Source: Coprinellus micaceus (Eukaryota; Basidiomycota; Agaricomycetes; Agaricales; Psathyrellaceae). From it: a stretch of DNA of 64,000 bases. The notes under the pieces are model-generated. The model was not told the origin of the DNA, did no database searches, and worked only from the letters and a program-made list of their open reading frames with translations. Shown one piece after another: positions 36,055 through 47,622 of the stretch. Made by a program: the position numbers and the translations under genes. The stretch covers positions 620,001 to 684,000 of the forward strand of contig OX596343.1 in assembly GCA_951394405.1 (NCBI GenBank), in the 5' to 3' direction. Numbering within the stretch: position 1 is the stretch's first letter; each line of letters begins with the position of its first letter.

Positions 36055-39000
36055 CCGATGTGGCCCACCGTTCCGAATGTGTTGTGGGATGGCTGGCTAC
36101 ACTCCTCCGTATGATGTATATGCTCTTCCTTCCGCTTCTTGAATCTTCCGTTCTGGTCCCATCGCTTGCTACCTACTAGCAAGCCGGGTATGGCGGAACA
36201 CCGTGCCTGAACGCTCCTGCACTACGCACTCACCTCACTCCTTGCTGCAGTCACAAAGTTATCTTATCTATATCAGCCATTCCTGTTGCTTGTATTTTTA
36301 GGCGACGCACATACCTGTGTCATTGTTGTTACCCCAGTTGCCCTGCTGTTACCCTAGCTCATTCATACCCACTTCTTTGAGGATCTTTTGGGTATACAGA
36401 GTCTGTAGACGCCGTAGTGTCCCAAATCCGCCCCATTTAATATGCTCAGACCGGATTCGAGGCTTGAAACAAGCGCAAAACACCCTCAAAACCTCGTATA
36501 CATTTGGAATAATTCAGTGCAGCGGTCCGAGTACGGTGTCCACGAAGGGTGAGTTCCAATCCGAACGACCGGCTGTATCCAGGAATCGATTGTCTCAGTC
36601 CTTCGAACTGTGCCCAGAAACCCACCGAGAGAAAATGCACCCCAGATGGTTTCAATCGGAGCCGGCTTGAAGCTTCCCCCTTCCCACATATGGCGTGGGT
36701 CGGAGATGATAGACGAGCACCCCATTAACTGACATTAACTGGGGATTTGCTCGCCACCGGGCCACAGGTGGCGTACGGAACATACAGCCCCAGACAAAAG
36801 CGGACATAGCCCCGCCACACATTAAGCGTCGGAACACGAGTGTTGCGGAGCCGCCGCCACTGTGACCCTGTTCCAACTCCAGTACTGTGCTTTCGCGTTC
36901 TTGCCTATTCTGTAGGAGGGTCTAGTCGAAGTCGAACCCAGCGGCGATCCTCACTGAAATAGCCTCCGCTCCCGCGAAGTGGGTCGAAGGATGTGAGCAC
37001 TATATTGGCCTGTGCCCAAGCCTCAGGATGGCAGGTACATGTTCCGAGGCCCATCATCTCCGAGAGATAAGAAAACGGAACGGAAAGCCCTAAACATGCT
37101 ATATGGAAAGATAATTAGATGGACTGTTCGACAAGATAAGGAAGAAGCACCGCAGAACGGGAAGGTGTGAATGCGTCTGCTGCGTGTGCGTGAAGGGTAA
37201 CCAGGGACCTTCAGCTCAGGGTCAAGGCGAGTATAACCATCGGCGGCAACTTTGCATCGGGACTGAGGGTACCCTCGATTATCATCTCGACGTTTCCCCT
37301 GCTTCCAAGGGCCGGAGAATGCAGAAACGGCTGCCTGGCCCAAACCCGGAGGTAAGCTTCCTGGCTGCGAACCTCCGTTTGGTGATGAACGGATTTTGCA
37401 GATAAAACATAGCCTCCCAAGCCCACCAAGCCCAGCACGCCGGTCATGAACGTGTTATGGGGCAAAGCCTGGACGGCCATCACAGGTGTGCCCGGCCCCC
37501 GCAGCGTTTCGGTATACCCGCTCTCGGTGTACTTGGGGCCATCTTGGGAGGCAACGGAACTGGATTGAGACGCAGGCCGAAGGCGTATAATCGCGATGGC
37601 CTCACACACCACTGGCGTTTAAACACCGTGAACGACGTATTCTGAGAGGATATGATCGAATAATGCGTCCATACGTCGCGTTTGGCCCAAGTCTGTGCAG
37701 ACCTCCTTTCATCCCGGGTGGCGAGGAAGTGAGACCAATCAAGGGTTTGAGATAGACTTTATTGCGCTCATGTTGACCCACTTTGCGGAATGGACGGTAA
37801 GCTTGGAGAACGGTGATAAACATCGATGAAGAATAGCCGCTCACCGGGCAGTGCGAAACCTGATACTCAACCTGAGTTCATTGCGGGTACGTCTTGGTGA
37901 GCTTCGTGTGATTCTCGAGTGCTTGAGTGTGAATTATGAGGGGGGGAGGGTGGCCCCACATAGAATCGTCAATCATGACGCTACAGTGTGCTAGGACGTG
38001 CTTGCGCTAGATTCGAAACGCCATGAGTCCGTCTCAGCTCAATGCCCTCACAATCACATTAATCCTTCAAAATTCATACTTGCTAACCGGAAAGACACCT
38101 GACCAGTCCGGAGTGTTTGCCAAACAGCGACCCACTGAAACGCGTCAACTCAGTCCCTAGACAACCTTGGTGGTTCAGATTGCCGATGAGGTTGACGAAG
38201 ACGCACCACTTCACGTGGTCATAAGAAAGCATTATACCGCTATTTTCGCCGTCGTCCGCCCTCCACCCGCACTCCCTTCCTTGGTAAGGGGCCTGCAGTC
38301 ATCAAATGTGCGTCAAAAAGGACTTCTCCGGATCTTACTTCGATACCGTGGCTCTGGGTCATGGCTCTCGACCGTTCATACCGTCTTCCCGATGGCCTTG
38401 TCCTGCACCCTGAGCAGAAACGTGAGTATTTCGACTGCCAAAGGAAGGCTCATTACCATCGTGTTCGGCTTCGTTCGGACGACCCAAGCGCAGTGGAAGT
38501 GTTTCGGAGTCCCTGCCCCAGGAAGTAGTTGAGTGACCCCAAAAATACTCTTCTAGAGTTTGACGCTTAATTTTGGTCTTGTCACCCTTCCACACCCCCA
38601 CTAAAGATTCAACGGCAAGACCTCTTCCTGCGAACGACTGCTCATCGGTGCGGTCAACCGACGCTGAAGGTGGGGAGAAGATCACAAGCTCCGAAATCTA
38701 ATCGTCCAGATAATCTTTGTGAACGGCTTTTGTCTTAAACCGTAGCGAACGGAGCAGCTGGCTTGCCTGAATCAACTGCCGGATACACAGGCTCGAGGAC
38801 AGCACGTCTACCTACCTCATTGTCAGCTGGGGTCTGTCAGTTATCCTCAGACAGGAATAGAAAACGCCCAATATAGACACCAACGACTCACATGCTCACT
38901 TCCCCGGACTGTGCTTGATCCTCACTAAACCCACCGCACGGAAGTGGGTTGAGCTTCGTCTCCATCGTTAAAGGGTGCACGGAGGTGGCGGCTGTTAGAA

Positions 39001-40089
39001 GTTGCACCAGCAGTCCGGTCGATGGATTACAAGATCGTCATTGAGGAGATAGCCTTCCGAATGACGTTTCCGTCGGGCCATTTCAGTTTTGCCATTTGGG
39101 ACCAATGGCGCCGCGTATGACGTGAGATGAAGGGCTTCTGCAGATCCAATTCAACGTGCTCTGGTGCGACAGTAAGGAGAACGAACGGTCAACTTGGCGT
39201 GAAATGGAGGTCAACGTTTGGTCTCACCATTGGCGCTCGAAGACATCAAGCGGCTGAACGTTGAAAATTCCTGAGCACGTTCAATGCACAGATTCCGCGG
39301 GTCATCTCAAGTTTCAAGAAGACCTGCACAGTCGCAAGCGGAGACATTTGTGACAACTCTAGAATAGAAGAGGGTAAGCCCGAATGACGTTGAAGCGGAG
39401 GCAAATTGGCAACCTCACCTCGACACCTGGTCATTGCTCACAAGGTAGGAGAATGACGAGAGATGAAACGATTACCTACCCTAGACGGGCTGTAAAGTGG
39501 GCTCTGCTTCCAGAGGATTAATGTGACGGACATTTGCATAACCCTGTGACTTGGTCTTCCTAGAGCAGGGCTTCGCCGATGAGGTGTGGTCCGAGTCCGC
39601 GTGCCAGGTCGCGCTGTGGGTGGGGTAATCAACTGACGTGTAATCATACCTGCTTAGGGCAGTTTGCTGTTTTCCGGAGGAAACTCTATATTAATTAAGG
39701 CTTGGGTGGGGTGGCTACAAGGTCCGCAAGGTTGTGTTCAGGAACACACTGCGAGCAGTACACGGATCTCGTCGGTGTGTGCGGTTATTCCTGCCCGCAA
39801 AAAAGGGTCGTGGCTGGGAGAAGACGCCAAAGCGGTGCCAGCCTCCCCTCGCGTAACGATATTGAGCTGGCCCGCCGCCGCTCAAGCAACCGAGAACGGG
39901 GTCAGGTGAGGCCAACCAGTCAGTCGTCCATCTAGGGATAGCAGAGTCGGAGTGGGGAGGGGGAGCTTTACTGTACAATCCGTACAGCTTCGTACAGCTC
40001 AGCTGCTTGCTGAAGAGGCAAGCTGGGGACGCTCACTGTGGGAAGGTAATTATGAGGAGCCCGCAAAAGAACAAGCAAGGGTATGTTCG
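36055..40089. other. 4.0-kb gene-poor region
   Basis: No gene was found on either strand. Open frames (37211-37612 minus, 38167-38532 plus, 38359-38685 minus and others) are short, overlap antisense and have no protein-like conservation that I can recognise. There is a short iteration of CGTACAGCT at about 39978-40002. I found no inverted-repeat element comparable to the MITE at 6258. Confidence 0.45.
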
Positions 40090-41985
40090 TTAGGTCCACC
40101 CGTCGGGATTACGCTTGCGAAGGGGTAACGGAAGGTATGGTTTTGGGGCTGCGTGCGAGGGTTTAGACGAGGATAGCCCAACCTTTCGAATTTTGGATAG
40201 CCTATGCAAGGTCAAGATACCCGAAACACACTGAGCGGCGTTGGAAACTCGCCTTCGAAGTCCGGTCCATGCCACAAACAGGGCCAGTCCCGCAGACGCT
40301 GCGGAAAGTCCATAGAACCCATAGGGGTGACTCTCCAAATGACTCGTTAACTAGATATAAAAAATTATCAGATACCGCCCATGATCGATACAGGGGGTGG
40401 CCTCACATTCATCCCGAATAAACCGGCAACAAGGGCGCCAGTGCCGATCCCGAGAGTGAGTATAGATACCTACTGGTGTGATGAATTAGGGCAGAACCCG
40501 AGTGAACGGATGCATACCTTGAGGTCGAGAGTAAGCAAAGCATTGCGATTAGAATCCAAGATCAGTTCCACGATCTCCTGCGTCGATTGTACGTTTGCCT
40601 AACGAAGACGGTTCGTCAAAGGAGAAACCAAGTTGATACTCAACGAACATTACCTCAATGCTTTCAGCCTCGTTGACGATTTCCTCCACCTGCTTTGAGA
40701 ATGATTCCAATAGTAGCTCTAAATCTTCATGGTCGTGGATCGCCCGTGGGACGTTATTCAATTTGTCTGTCAGGTACATGGCGTTCATGTCCTCATCTTG
40801 GGTCAGCACCTCGTCGATAGCTTCTTCAACCTGGAGAATTTCATTGAATACGAGATAACTTCAAGGACCACTTTCTACTTACCAGTTTCGCGCGATTCTT
40901 AAATGCGGCAAGGCGACGGGAATAATGGAGCAGGCGCTTAAACCGGTCGTGGTCGATGTTATCCTCCATCTCGGCGAGTAATCCGCCGACGAGATTCCGG
41001 ATGAAAACCATCTCCGCCTCCAATGCGCTCAGAACTGAAAGGAGGATGGACTCTATTGCGCGAAATTCGTAAGGCAATCCAGTGCCCTTTGCTTTGAGGT
41101 TATGCTGAATACAGTCAGTTAGACCGCGGAGGGATTCGAGGATATATCCACGAACTTCAAGATGGTAAAGGAAAACCGAGTGGAGTCTTGAATCGGCTGA
41201 GCCATAGGTATCGAAGAGTACGACAGCGTCCGCCTTCACCAGTGCTCGAATGTGAAGAACGTTGATCTAGGATCGTCAGAGCAAATCACGCACATTGACC
41301 AAGAACGACTCACCAAAACGGCTTCTCTTCTGATGAGGATAGTCGGCACCAAGTTCGGAACTCTGGAATCGATTTTTCGGAGGTCACGAGCCTGCAACGC
41401 GAGGTGAGGAGACACTATTTCACAGAAGAACATACGTACGTTCAACCCGTGCTCAACGCACAAATCTGACTTCTTGAACTGCCCCGAAATGGTTTTGACG
41501 GTGCCTACAACCAACGATCATGAGTTTCAGGTGCCTTCGCAGTGATTTGTCGTCCCAACCTTCAAAGTCAAGGATGGTGCCTACGAGGCTTCAGCTACAG
41601 TATGTGTGAAGAGAAGACCAAGAGACTTACACCGCAGCATTAGGTCCGCTGGCTGTCTCCCCTTCATCACCTTGTCCAGGATCGCGGCCCTCGCTGCATC
41701 TTCTTCGTCGTCCTGGACCTCTACAGGTTCGGGCGTTTTCAGAGCGCGTGCCTTCGACGACCACGAGATCCCTCGACGAGGACAGGTTGTGGTACTGGAA
41801 ACAGTCGGATGAAAGTGCCCAATCCTTGTTGTCTGGGGAATTCCGGCGACCGGTGCTTGGAACCGTGCCGCTACGCGATTGTGGACCCTGTTCGAAGCGC
41901 CCAGTCCTGAGCGGGCGACCCTAGAACCTACGCCACATAACCGTGTTACATGGCTTGCCCACAGACCCCACCCACGGCTGTACAT
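40090..41985 (-). CDS. MRS2: mitochondrial magnesium channel Mrs2 (CorA-type)
   Basis: An inner-mitochondrial-membrane Mg2+ channel. The exons are 41985-41631, 41580-41560 (21 nt), 41504-41440, 41391-41314, 41266-41156, 41104-40883, 40830-40654, 40598-40518, 40469-40407 and 40350-40090, giving 477 aa. The N-terminal 100 residues are Arg/Ser-rich without acidic residues, as in a matrix-targeting presequence. RDLRKIDSR, VKADAVVLFDTYGS and the long helix (YEFRAIESILLSVLSALEAE) are family landmarks. The channel signature GLFGMN ends exon 9, and the second membrane helix is in exon 10. In exon 10 a 51-nt in-frame segment beginning GCGAG and ending CATAG after LRR may be a GC-AG intron; removing it gives the expected RRLSKIRKVG and 460 aa. 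Confidence 0.93.
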
Positions 41986-42725
41986 GCGCGGATAGCCAGA
42001 AGAACACACAGTTCAGCGCAGTTCTTGCTCGACAGTGGAAACGGAACGGAGGAGCTGCTCAAAAGCTCGGCGCTGGACTGACATGTGTGCAATCACGGGA
42101 CCCTGGCATGCCCCATGATCGCCGCGCTCGGCACAAGTCTCTCAGGATCTGTGGCGGCCACGCAGTGAGCGCGCAGTTGACCGCAAACGTCCCTGAGCAT
42201 CCGGAGACTCGATGTTCAAGTGGGCATAATTTCCCCGCATTATGACTACAAATGAGGTAAGAGGGACCCCCCTCGTCCATTCGCTGACCTCGATCCAGAT
42301 TCTCCCCGTCCGCAAGATCCATCGTGAATGAGGTGATGGAGATGGTGCCATCGGCGACAAGTATTCATCGATGGACCCTTCTCCTTCAACGGCGGAATGA
42401 ACGGTATATGAGTAAGAGTCGAGGAAAGATATACTGTCGACTTTTTCACAGATTGACTTTCTAGCTTTCGTGTGGTTCCCCGGACAGGGAGATGAATTCC
42501 TTGTGCACCCTTGCGAAACGTTGCGACAACGTGCCTTTTGCAGCCCCGTCTTCCCTGATCGGACAAACCCGTCTTCGGCAAAGATGAGTTCAAGATCTGG
42601 GCATCTGGTGATTCCGCCTGGCCTGGCTGGAGCTTGAGCATTCCTGAGGGGTTCATATTACGCATTCAATGATCGCCCCTTCTCTAGTTGCTTCAAACTG
42701 AAGAACCTCTGCAGTCCTTTATAAC
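41986..42725. other. intergenic between divergent MRS2 and the next gene
   Basis: 740 bp. Two overlapping minus-strand frames (42246-42665 and 42142-42360) were considered. Neither has a recognisable domain or clean splice structure, so neither is called. Confidence 0.4.
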
Positions 42726-43591
42726 ATGGCCCCCCATCGCGACTTCTACCCCACTTCTCCTCACCATTGCCACTCTGAAATCATGGAACTCTCACGACTC
42801 ACCCAAGCTGCCGCTGCCCTCTCCTCTCTCCTCAGCAGCAAGGGAATACGACACGCCTTCTACGGGAGCATTTTCCCTGCTCTGCTAGCCAAAAATCCGG
42901 TCACCGATGTGAGACCATTCCCTGTCCGCCCAGCCGCTGTCGACTTTTTCTGACCGTTATATACAGGAAATTTTCTGCATCGTCGAGACGGCGTCCAACC
43001 ATACCCATCCATTTCGTCGGGTTCGGGATGCCTGCTCGGGTCTCGACGACTTCTCCGTTACCCATTCACCTATGACGAATCGGTAAGATTGCCCCCTCAC
43101 GCCATCCATTCCCTCGTCAATTTACACACACGGTCTAGATTGCACGTAACCTACCGACGTCCAATACCAGCAATCGACGTAGGTCCCCTCCAATTCTCAT
43201 ATCCACTTCATCTTCAGCTAATTCTGACTCACTACAGATTGAAATCCTTCCGGCTGGGGAGTTCGGTCCACGAGTTCTCGACAACACCACCGTGATGCAG
43301 GTACAGAACGTGCCTTTCCTTACCTATTCGGAATTCATCCGTGCGAAACTCAAGAACTGGATGATGTATGCTTCACCTTTTCGTCCTCGGTTGTCGACGT
43401 TCGTACTCATTATTTCCTTTTCTAGCCGAGGATCCGAGAAGGATGCAAGTGATATCATTTTCGTCCTAACTCACGCCTGGGATAGGGTGGACATCAATAG
43501 GATTCCTGAGCAGGACATGGACCAGTTCGCAGCTCGGAATGGCTCCGTGACTCAAGCGTGGGCTGCGTTGCGCAAGCGATTCAGGCATTGA
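42726..43591 (+). CDS. small nucleotidyltransferase-like hypothetical protein
   Basis: The exons are 42726-42908, 42967-43082, 43139-43178, 43238-43365 and 43426-43591, giving 210 aa. All joins restore a single frame with GT-AG introns of 56-60 nt. An ATG at 42783 (MELSRLTQAAAAL) is an alternative start. The layout resembles the minimal nucleotidyltransferase fold: a helix then HAFYGSIFPALL (where active enzymes have a GG/GS motif), a later strand pair HVTYRRPIPAIDIEILPAGE, and a helical C-terminus (KLKNWMIRGSEKDASDIIFVL). The classical Asp-x-Asp catalytic pair is not evident, so it may be inactive or the assignment wrong. Treat it as a conserved-looking hypothetical protein. Confidence 0.7.
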
Positions 43592-45420
43592 TCTTCCTTT
43601 GCCGCCGGAAAGGCCCTTTTGGAAGCTCGCTAACACACCCGAAGCAAGGGGTGGTCAGATGACGGTTCACAGCATTGAGCATCAACAAAATCCTTCATTC
43701 ATTTCGCATATTCTATTTATTTCGCATCGCAATATCATATTTCGGGTTTTTTTGGGGTCTTAGCATGTATCGTTAAATCTGAGAGACGGTACCTCCCTGA
43801 ACAGGGCATTCATTTCCGAGCCCTCTCTTCTCATTGTCCGCAGGGAGCACATTCGTCGGCGCCAATCCACTGAGGTTCACCTGGTCGTTTCAGTGTGAAG
43901 CACCTGAAACTATTTCGGATTCGAGTTGGCCCTCTACACCCCGGGGCGATACCTTGGACGGCTCTGTGTACCTCGTAGTATCCCCGAGGCCCCGACTTGA
44001 AGGGGTTCGTTGCGAGTATAAACCTGGCATACTTCCGTAGCTAGCCCTTTGAGATGGTACTGTGACAAGTTGTGCTGGCATCTCGAAGGGTGGAGCAACA
44101 ATTCAAGGGAGTGTATACTCGGGAGCCTTCATTAAGCGAGCCTTCAAGCTTCAAGGCCATGCCTCCACAAAGTGAGCTCATTTCATAAAGTCACCATTGA
44201 CAGGGCCAGACCCGCCTCGATCGGCCAAGCATTACCGTCAGGTTGGGGCTGGGAATGGCGTCGCTTAGATGGCTTTGGGTAACCAGACACGTTGGCTCCC
44301 CCACTGCACATGTTCCCTGCCCGAACGGACAAGGAATGAGCTCCCACTACGCCCCCTAAGGGAACACGAAAGAACCATCGTGATCGCTCGGGAATGACGT
44401 TGGAAAAAAATAATTGGACTATCACATTAAAATCCAATGGGGCCTTCCGATACTCGCGATGCACGTTCACTTCCTGCTTGATGACAGGTAGCGTACCTCG
44501 TTTGTGGGCGCTTGTTCCATCGGCTCTGATAAGCCGATCACAGTTCGGTTCCCTTTTTTGGGTTGGGCACGGGCGCTAAAAGTCGGGTACGAATCCCCTC
44601 TGCTAAGAACCCGACTGCACGGGAGAGCCTGTGCCACTCAAAGCATCAGAGAAAGGCGCTGAGTACAGAACCAACAAACTCGTCTCCGATGCGGCAGGAG
44701 TCGTGCTCGTCGACTTCGATGCATGGGTCACCGTTCTCAGAACCGCATCGCCAAAGTTGGGCACTGGTGAGGTCCGCGCGATTGTGCATACAATTAAGCC
44801 TGTTAGAGGGCACGGAGCTATCGATTACCGACAAGCAGACTTCGCCACGATTGTCCGCCTATCCTTCGTCGAACCGAAGATGTGGTAACTACAAGGTACA
44901 GTCCAAAGTCTGAGCCGATTCTATGATAAGGGCCTCTGAGGTCATTGATATAGAAGGTGTCCATTTTATTGCTGGACGACGGAGGATGTGAGTGATATCG
45001 AGTTACGCGGATATCGGATATTCGGCCTTCGGGCTATCAAGTAAGAGGACCCTGAGCCTGCACATGCGGCCTGAATAGTAAACTTGTAATGCTTAGAAGG
45101 CAATGGTTAATGAATGAATGTGGGGTAAATGGGCGCGAAAGTCAAAGTGTGATCGAATGAAAAACCATGCCTACCCCGCACCCCAAACCGAAGACAAACA
45201 TTAAACTTTCAATCTGCGTTCGAAGCACTGTTGTTGGCCTGCAAGTGGTCCGTCTATGAGGCGGGGTCCTCGCGAGGAAGCCAGTGTGACGCATAGCAGT
45301 TGGCGCAGGAGGTCGAAACGTCGCTGCGCAGATGAAAAGGCGACAGGAATAGCAAGCTCAGAGATGGTAGAATCGCAGCCACGGCAGCGCAGCACAAGGT
45401 AGGTTCGAATCGTTCGGTAT
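43592..45420. other. 1.8-kb intergenic region
   Basis: An AT-rich 3' flank (43690-43760) is followed by unremarkable sequence. A plus-strand frame at 44631-44888 (85 codons) is protein-like in composition but has no family resemblance or flanking exons, so it is not called. Nothing else was seen. Confidence 0.4.
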
Positions 45421-46863
45421 TTACGTGCTATTCTGCCATTTATCAAGCACCTTGTGAATCATTTCCTCGCAGAGGCCAAGATATTTCTCAGGGTCGCACA
45501 TCTCGTCCAACTCCGCGCGGCCAATTCCAGCTTTCTTGACAGTAGGGTTGTCCGCGAGCAATGCGGCCAGTGTCTTCTCACCCCCGTCTGCCGTAGCCAA
45601 CTTCCTGCACTCGTCGTATATCAGGTCGTGGGCCGATTGCCTTCCTAGAGTAGTTCCCAGTTTCATCATGGCGGCTTCGCTCACGATCGCACCCCGCGTG
45701 AGTCGAAGGTTCCTCCTCATAGCGTCAGGATGAACCTCCAGCCCTCTGACTAGGTCCCTCGTTTGCTGAAGCGTGGCATGGGAGAGGGTACAAATTTGGG
45801 GTAACACAACCCATTCGATTTCCCAAGGTCCTGTACTCCGCTCATGATCCTCCACCATCGCATCGAAAAGGGTTGTTGATAGCTGCCTGATCGTGCTCGC
45901 CATGGCGGTGATATACACGCAGGAGATGGGGTTCCTCTTCTGGGGCATCGTACTGCTGGAACCTCGATGCGGATAGAAGGGCTCAGAGACCTCTGCCACC
46001 TCGGTTTGCATAAGGAGCTTTACGTCCAAAGCGAACTTTGCGCAGGTGCTTGTGACCATCGCTAAGAATGCTCCGACCTCTGCGATGCGGTCTCTCTCAG
46101 TGTGCCAGGCGATATCCGGGACTCCGAGCTTCAACTCCTCTGCTAGTTGCCTCTGCACTTCGAGGGCGACGCCGGTGTCAGCGAGTGTTGCCAGTGTGCC
46201 CACTGCTCCGCTAAATTGCAGAACCAGGAGGCGTGGCAGGAGCTGGCCTAGGCGTTGCTTGTGACGTTGGAACGTTGCCAGCAAGCGAGCTGTCTTGAAC
46301 CCGAATGTCATGGGGACAGCCTGCTGGAGGTTGGAACGTGCTGCCATGGGGGTAGCTGCGTGTGCGAGACTAATATCCCGGAGTGCCGCGATGATGTCGT
46401 CCAACGTTCGCTCAACGATCTCGAGAGTATCCCGGAGCTGCAAGACGGTCGCAGTGTCTGTAACGTCCTGAAAGGTACTAATGAGTGTTTCGCGAATCTT
46501 GGGAGGAGGCAATAGGAATATCGGTTTCACCTGCGTCGTGGCACCCCAATGTGCCCATTCTCCGAGTCCAGGCTCCACGCCATTAACTAGGGAAACTAGT
46601 TGCTTCACGAGCGGCAATACTGGGTACCCAATCTGTTTCGTCTGAACAGCAAGTTCCTGCATATCGATCAACTCGAGGCGACACATATTCTTAATGGCGT
46701 CAGCTGCTCTTGTGGGTATGACGCCTAGACGCCCTTGAACGTTCGCAAGCGCGGCTTCGAATTCTAGGTACTTCCCCGTGCGCTTGTCATCAGACCAAAT
46801 TCGAGAGGCTTCCTCTGTTGAGAATATGCCGCGAAAGACCAGCGAATCGGTCACATTGGCCAT
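45421..46863 (-). CDS. fumarase/aspartase-superfamily lyase, 3-carboxy-cis,cis-muconate cycloisomerase-like
   Basis: The model has two exons, 46863-46531 and 46467-45421, giving 459 aa. The 63-nt intron (46530-46468) is free of stops and in frame, so the genomic frame reads straight through it. It is recognised because GATTQ joins DVTDTATVLQLRD as in relatives. The superfamily signature GSSSTMPQKRNPIS lies at about residue 280, with HWGATTQD near residue 110 and RSTGPWEIEW typical of the CMLE/adenylosuccinate-lyase-like branch. The start at 46863 (ATGGCC context) is preferred to an in-frame frame extending to 46980. The reaction could be cycloisomerisation of carboxymuconate in aromatic degradation or another elimination. 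The substrate cannot be fixed from sequence. Confidence 0.88.
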   Translation of the reverse strand: MANVTDSLVFRGIFSTEEASRIWSDDKRTGKYLEFEAALANVQGRLGVIPTRAADAIKNMCRLELIDMQELAVQTKQIGYPVLPLVKQLVSLVNGVEPGLGEWAHWGATTQVKPIFLLPPPKIRETLISTFQDVTDTATVLQLRDTLEIVERTLDDIIAALRDISLAHAATPMAARSNLQQAVPMTFGFKTARLLATFQRHKQRLGQLLPRLLVLQFSGAVGTLATLADTGVALEVQRQLAEELKLGVPDIAWHTERDRIAEVGAFLAMVTSTCAKFALDVKLLMQTEVAEVSEPFYPHRGSSSTMPQKRNPISCVYITAMASTIRQLSTTLFDAMVEDHERSTGPWEIEWVVLPQICTLSHATLQQTRDLVRGLEVHPDAMRRNLRLTRGAIVSEAAMMKLGTTLGRQSAHDLIYDECRKLATADGGEKTLAALLADNPTVKKAGIGRAELDEMCDPEKYLGLCEEMIHKVLDKWQNST

Positions 46864-47622
46864 GTTGCCTAACTTGTCGATTGGGCGATGGTTCGGCTCG
46901 GCCTTGGAAGAAACGATGGATGAGGGTAGAGGACAAAGGAGGATAGAATTCATTGATTGGAGGGTCCCCACTGACGGCACCTGCCGTCGATCAAGGAAGT
47001 TGTCGATTGCGGCCTCCAGCTGACCAGAACCTGGAGAACACGCCTAGATCTGGGGTACGGCCTGTTATTGTGAGTTGAGAATCTACACTTTTTTGGCAAC
47101 AAAGAGATTCGAGGGTGCGTTTCGTATAGAGAACGAGCGGTACCTACAAGGTTTCAAGGTGGTCACCGGTCGGGTCTGGGCGACTAGCACCCAATACCGA
47201 GTCCTAATCCAATAGTCCTGATTTATTAAACGACGAGAAAGAGTTACAACATGTGATGCATTATCATCATCGATGCATCATTACCCCACAATATACCGAA
47301 CACACGAAGCAGAGCGAAGTCGTCCTTGTGTGATGACCTCCCAAATTGCCCTCTCGCACAGAAGGACATACTGGCAAACTCCGAACATAAATACCGAAGA
47401 GAGGAAAGGGACAGGTTGGAGGAAGGCGGCATGATGATATAGAATGGCGCACGGATATCCCAGGGATTCGGGTAGGCAGGGCCAAAAAAGAGAGATAACG
47501 ACATCGAAATAGAAGCAACCCACCAAAGGGACTTGAAAGCCTGCCCTGAGGATCCGGACGCTGACTGAAAATGCCCCTGCCATCCTTGGGGGATCCCCCT
47601 TTCATTGGCCACATGCGGGTCT
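46864..47622. other. intergenic between calcineurin A and the lyase
   Basis: 759 bp of 3' flank of calcineurin A and upstream of the lyase. Minus-strand frames at 47244-47651 run into the calcineurin 3' end in other phases and are not supported. Confidence 0.45.

Noticed and set aside
42142..42665. Overlapping minus-strand frames upstream of the nucleotidyltransferase-like gene
   Set aside because: Neither frame has convincing splice sites or protein-family resemblance, and the two conflict with each other.
44631..44888. 85-codon plus-strand open frame
   Set aside because: Plausible composition but no homologous feature, neighbouring exon or promoter cue to support it.
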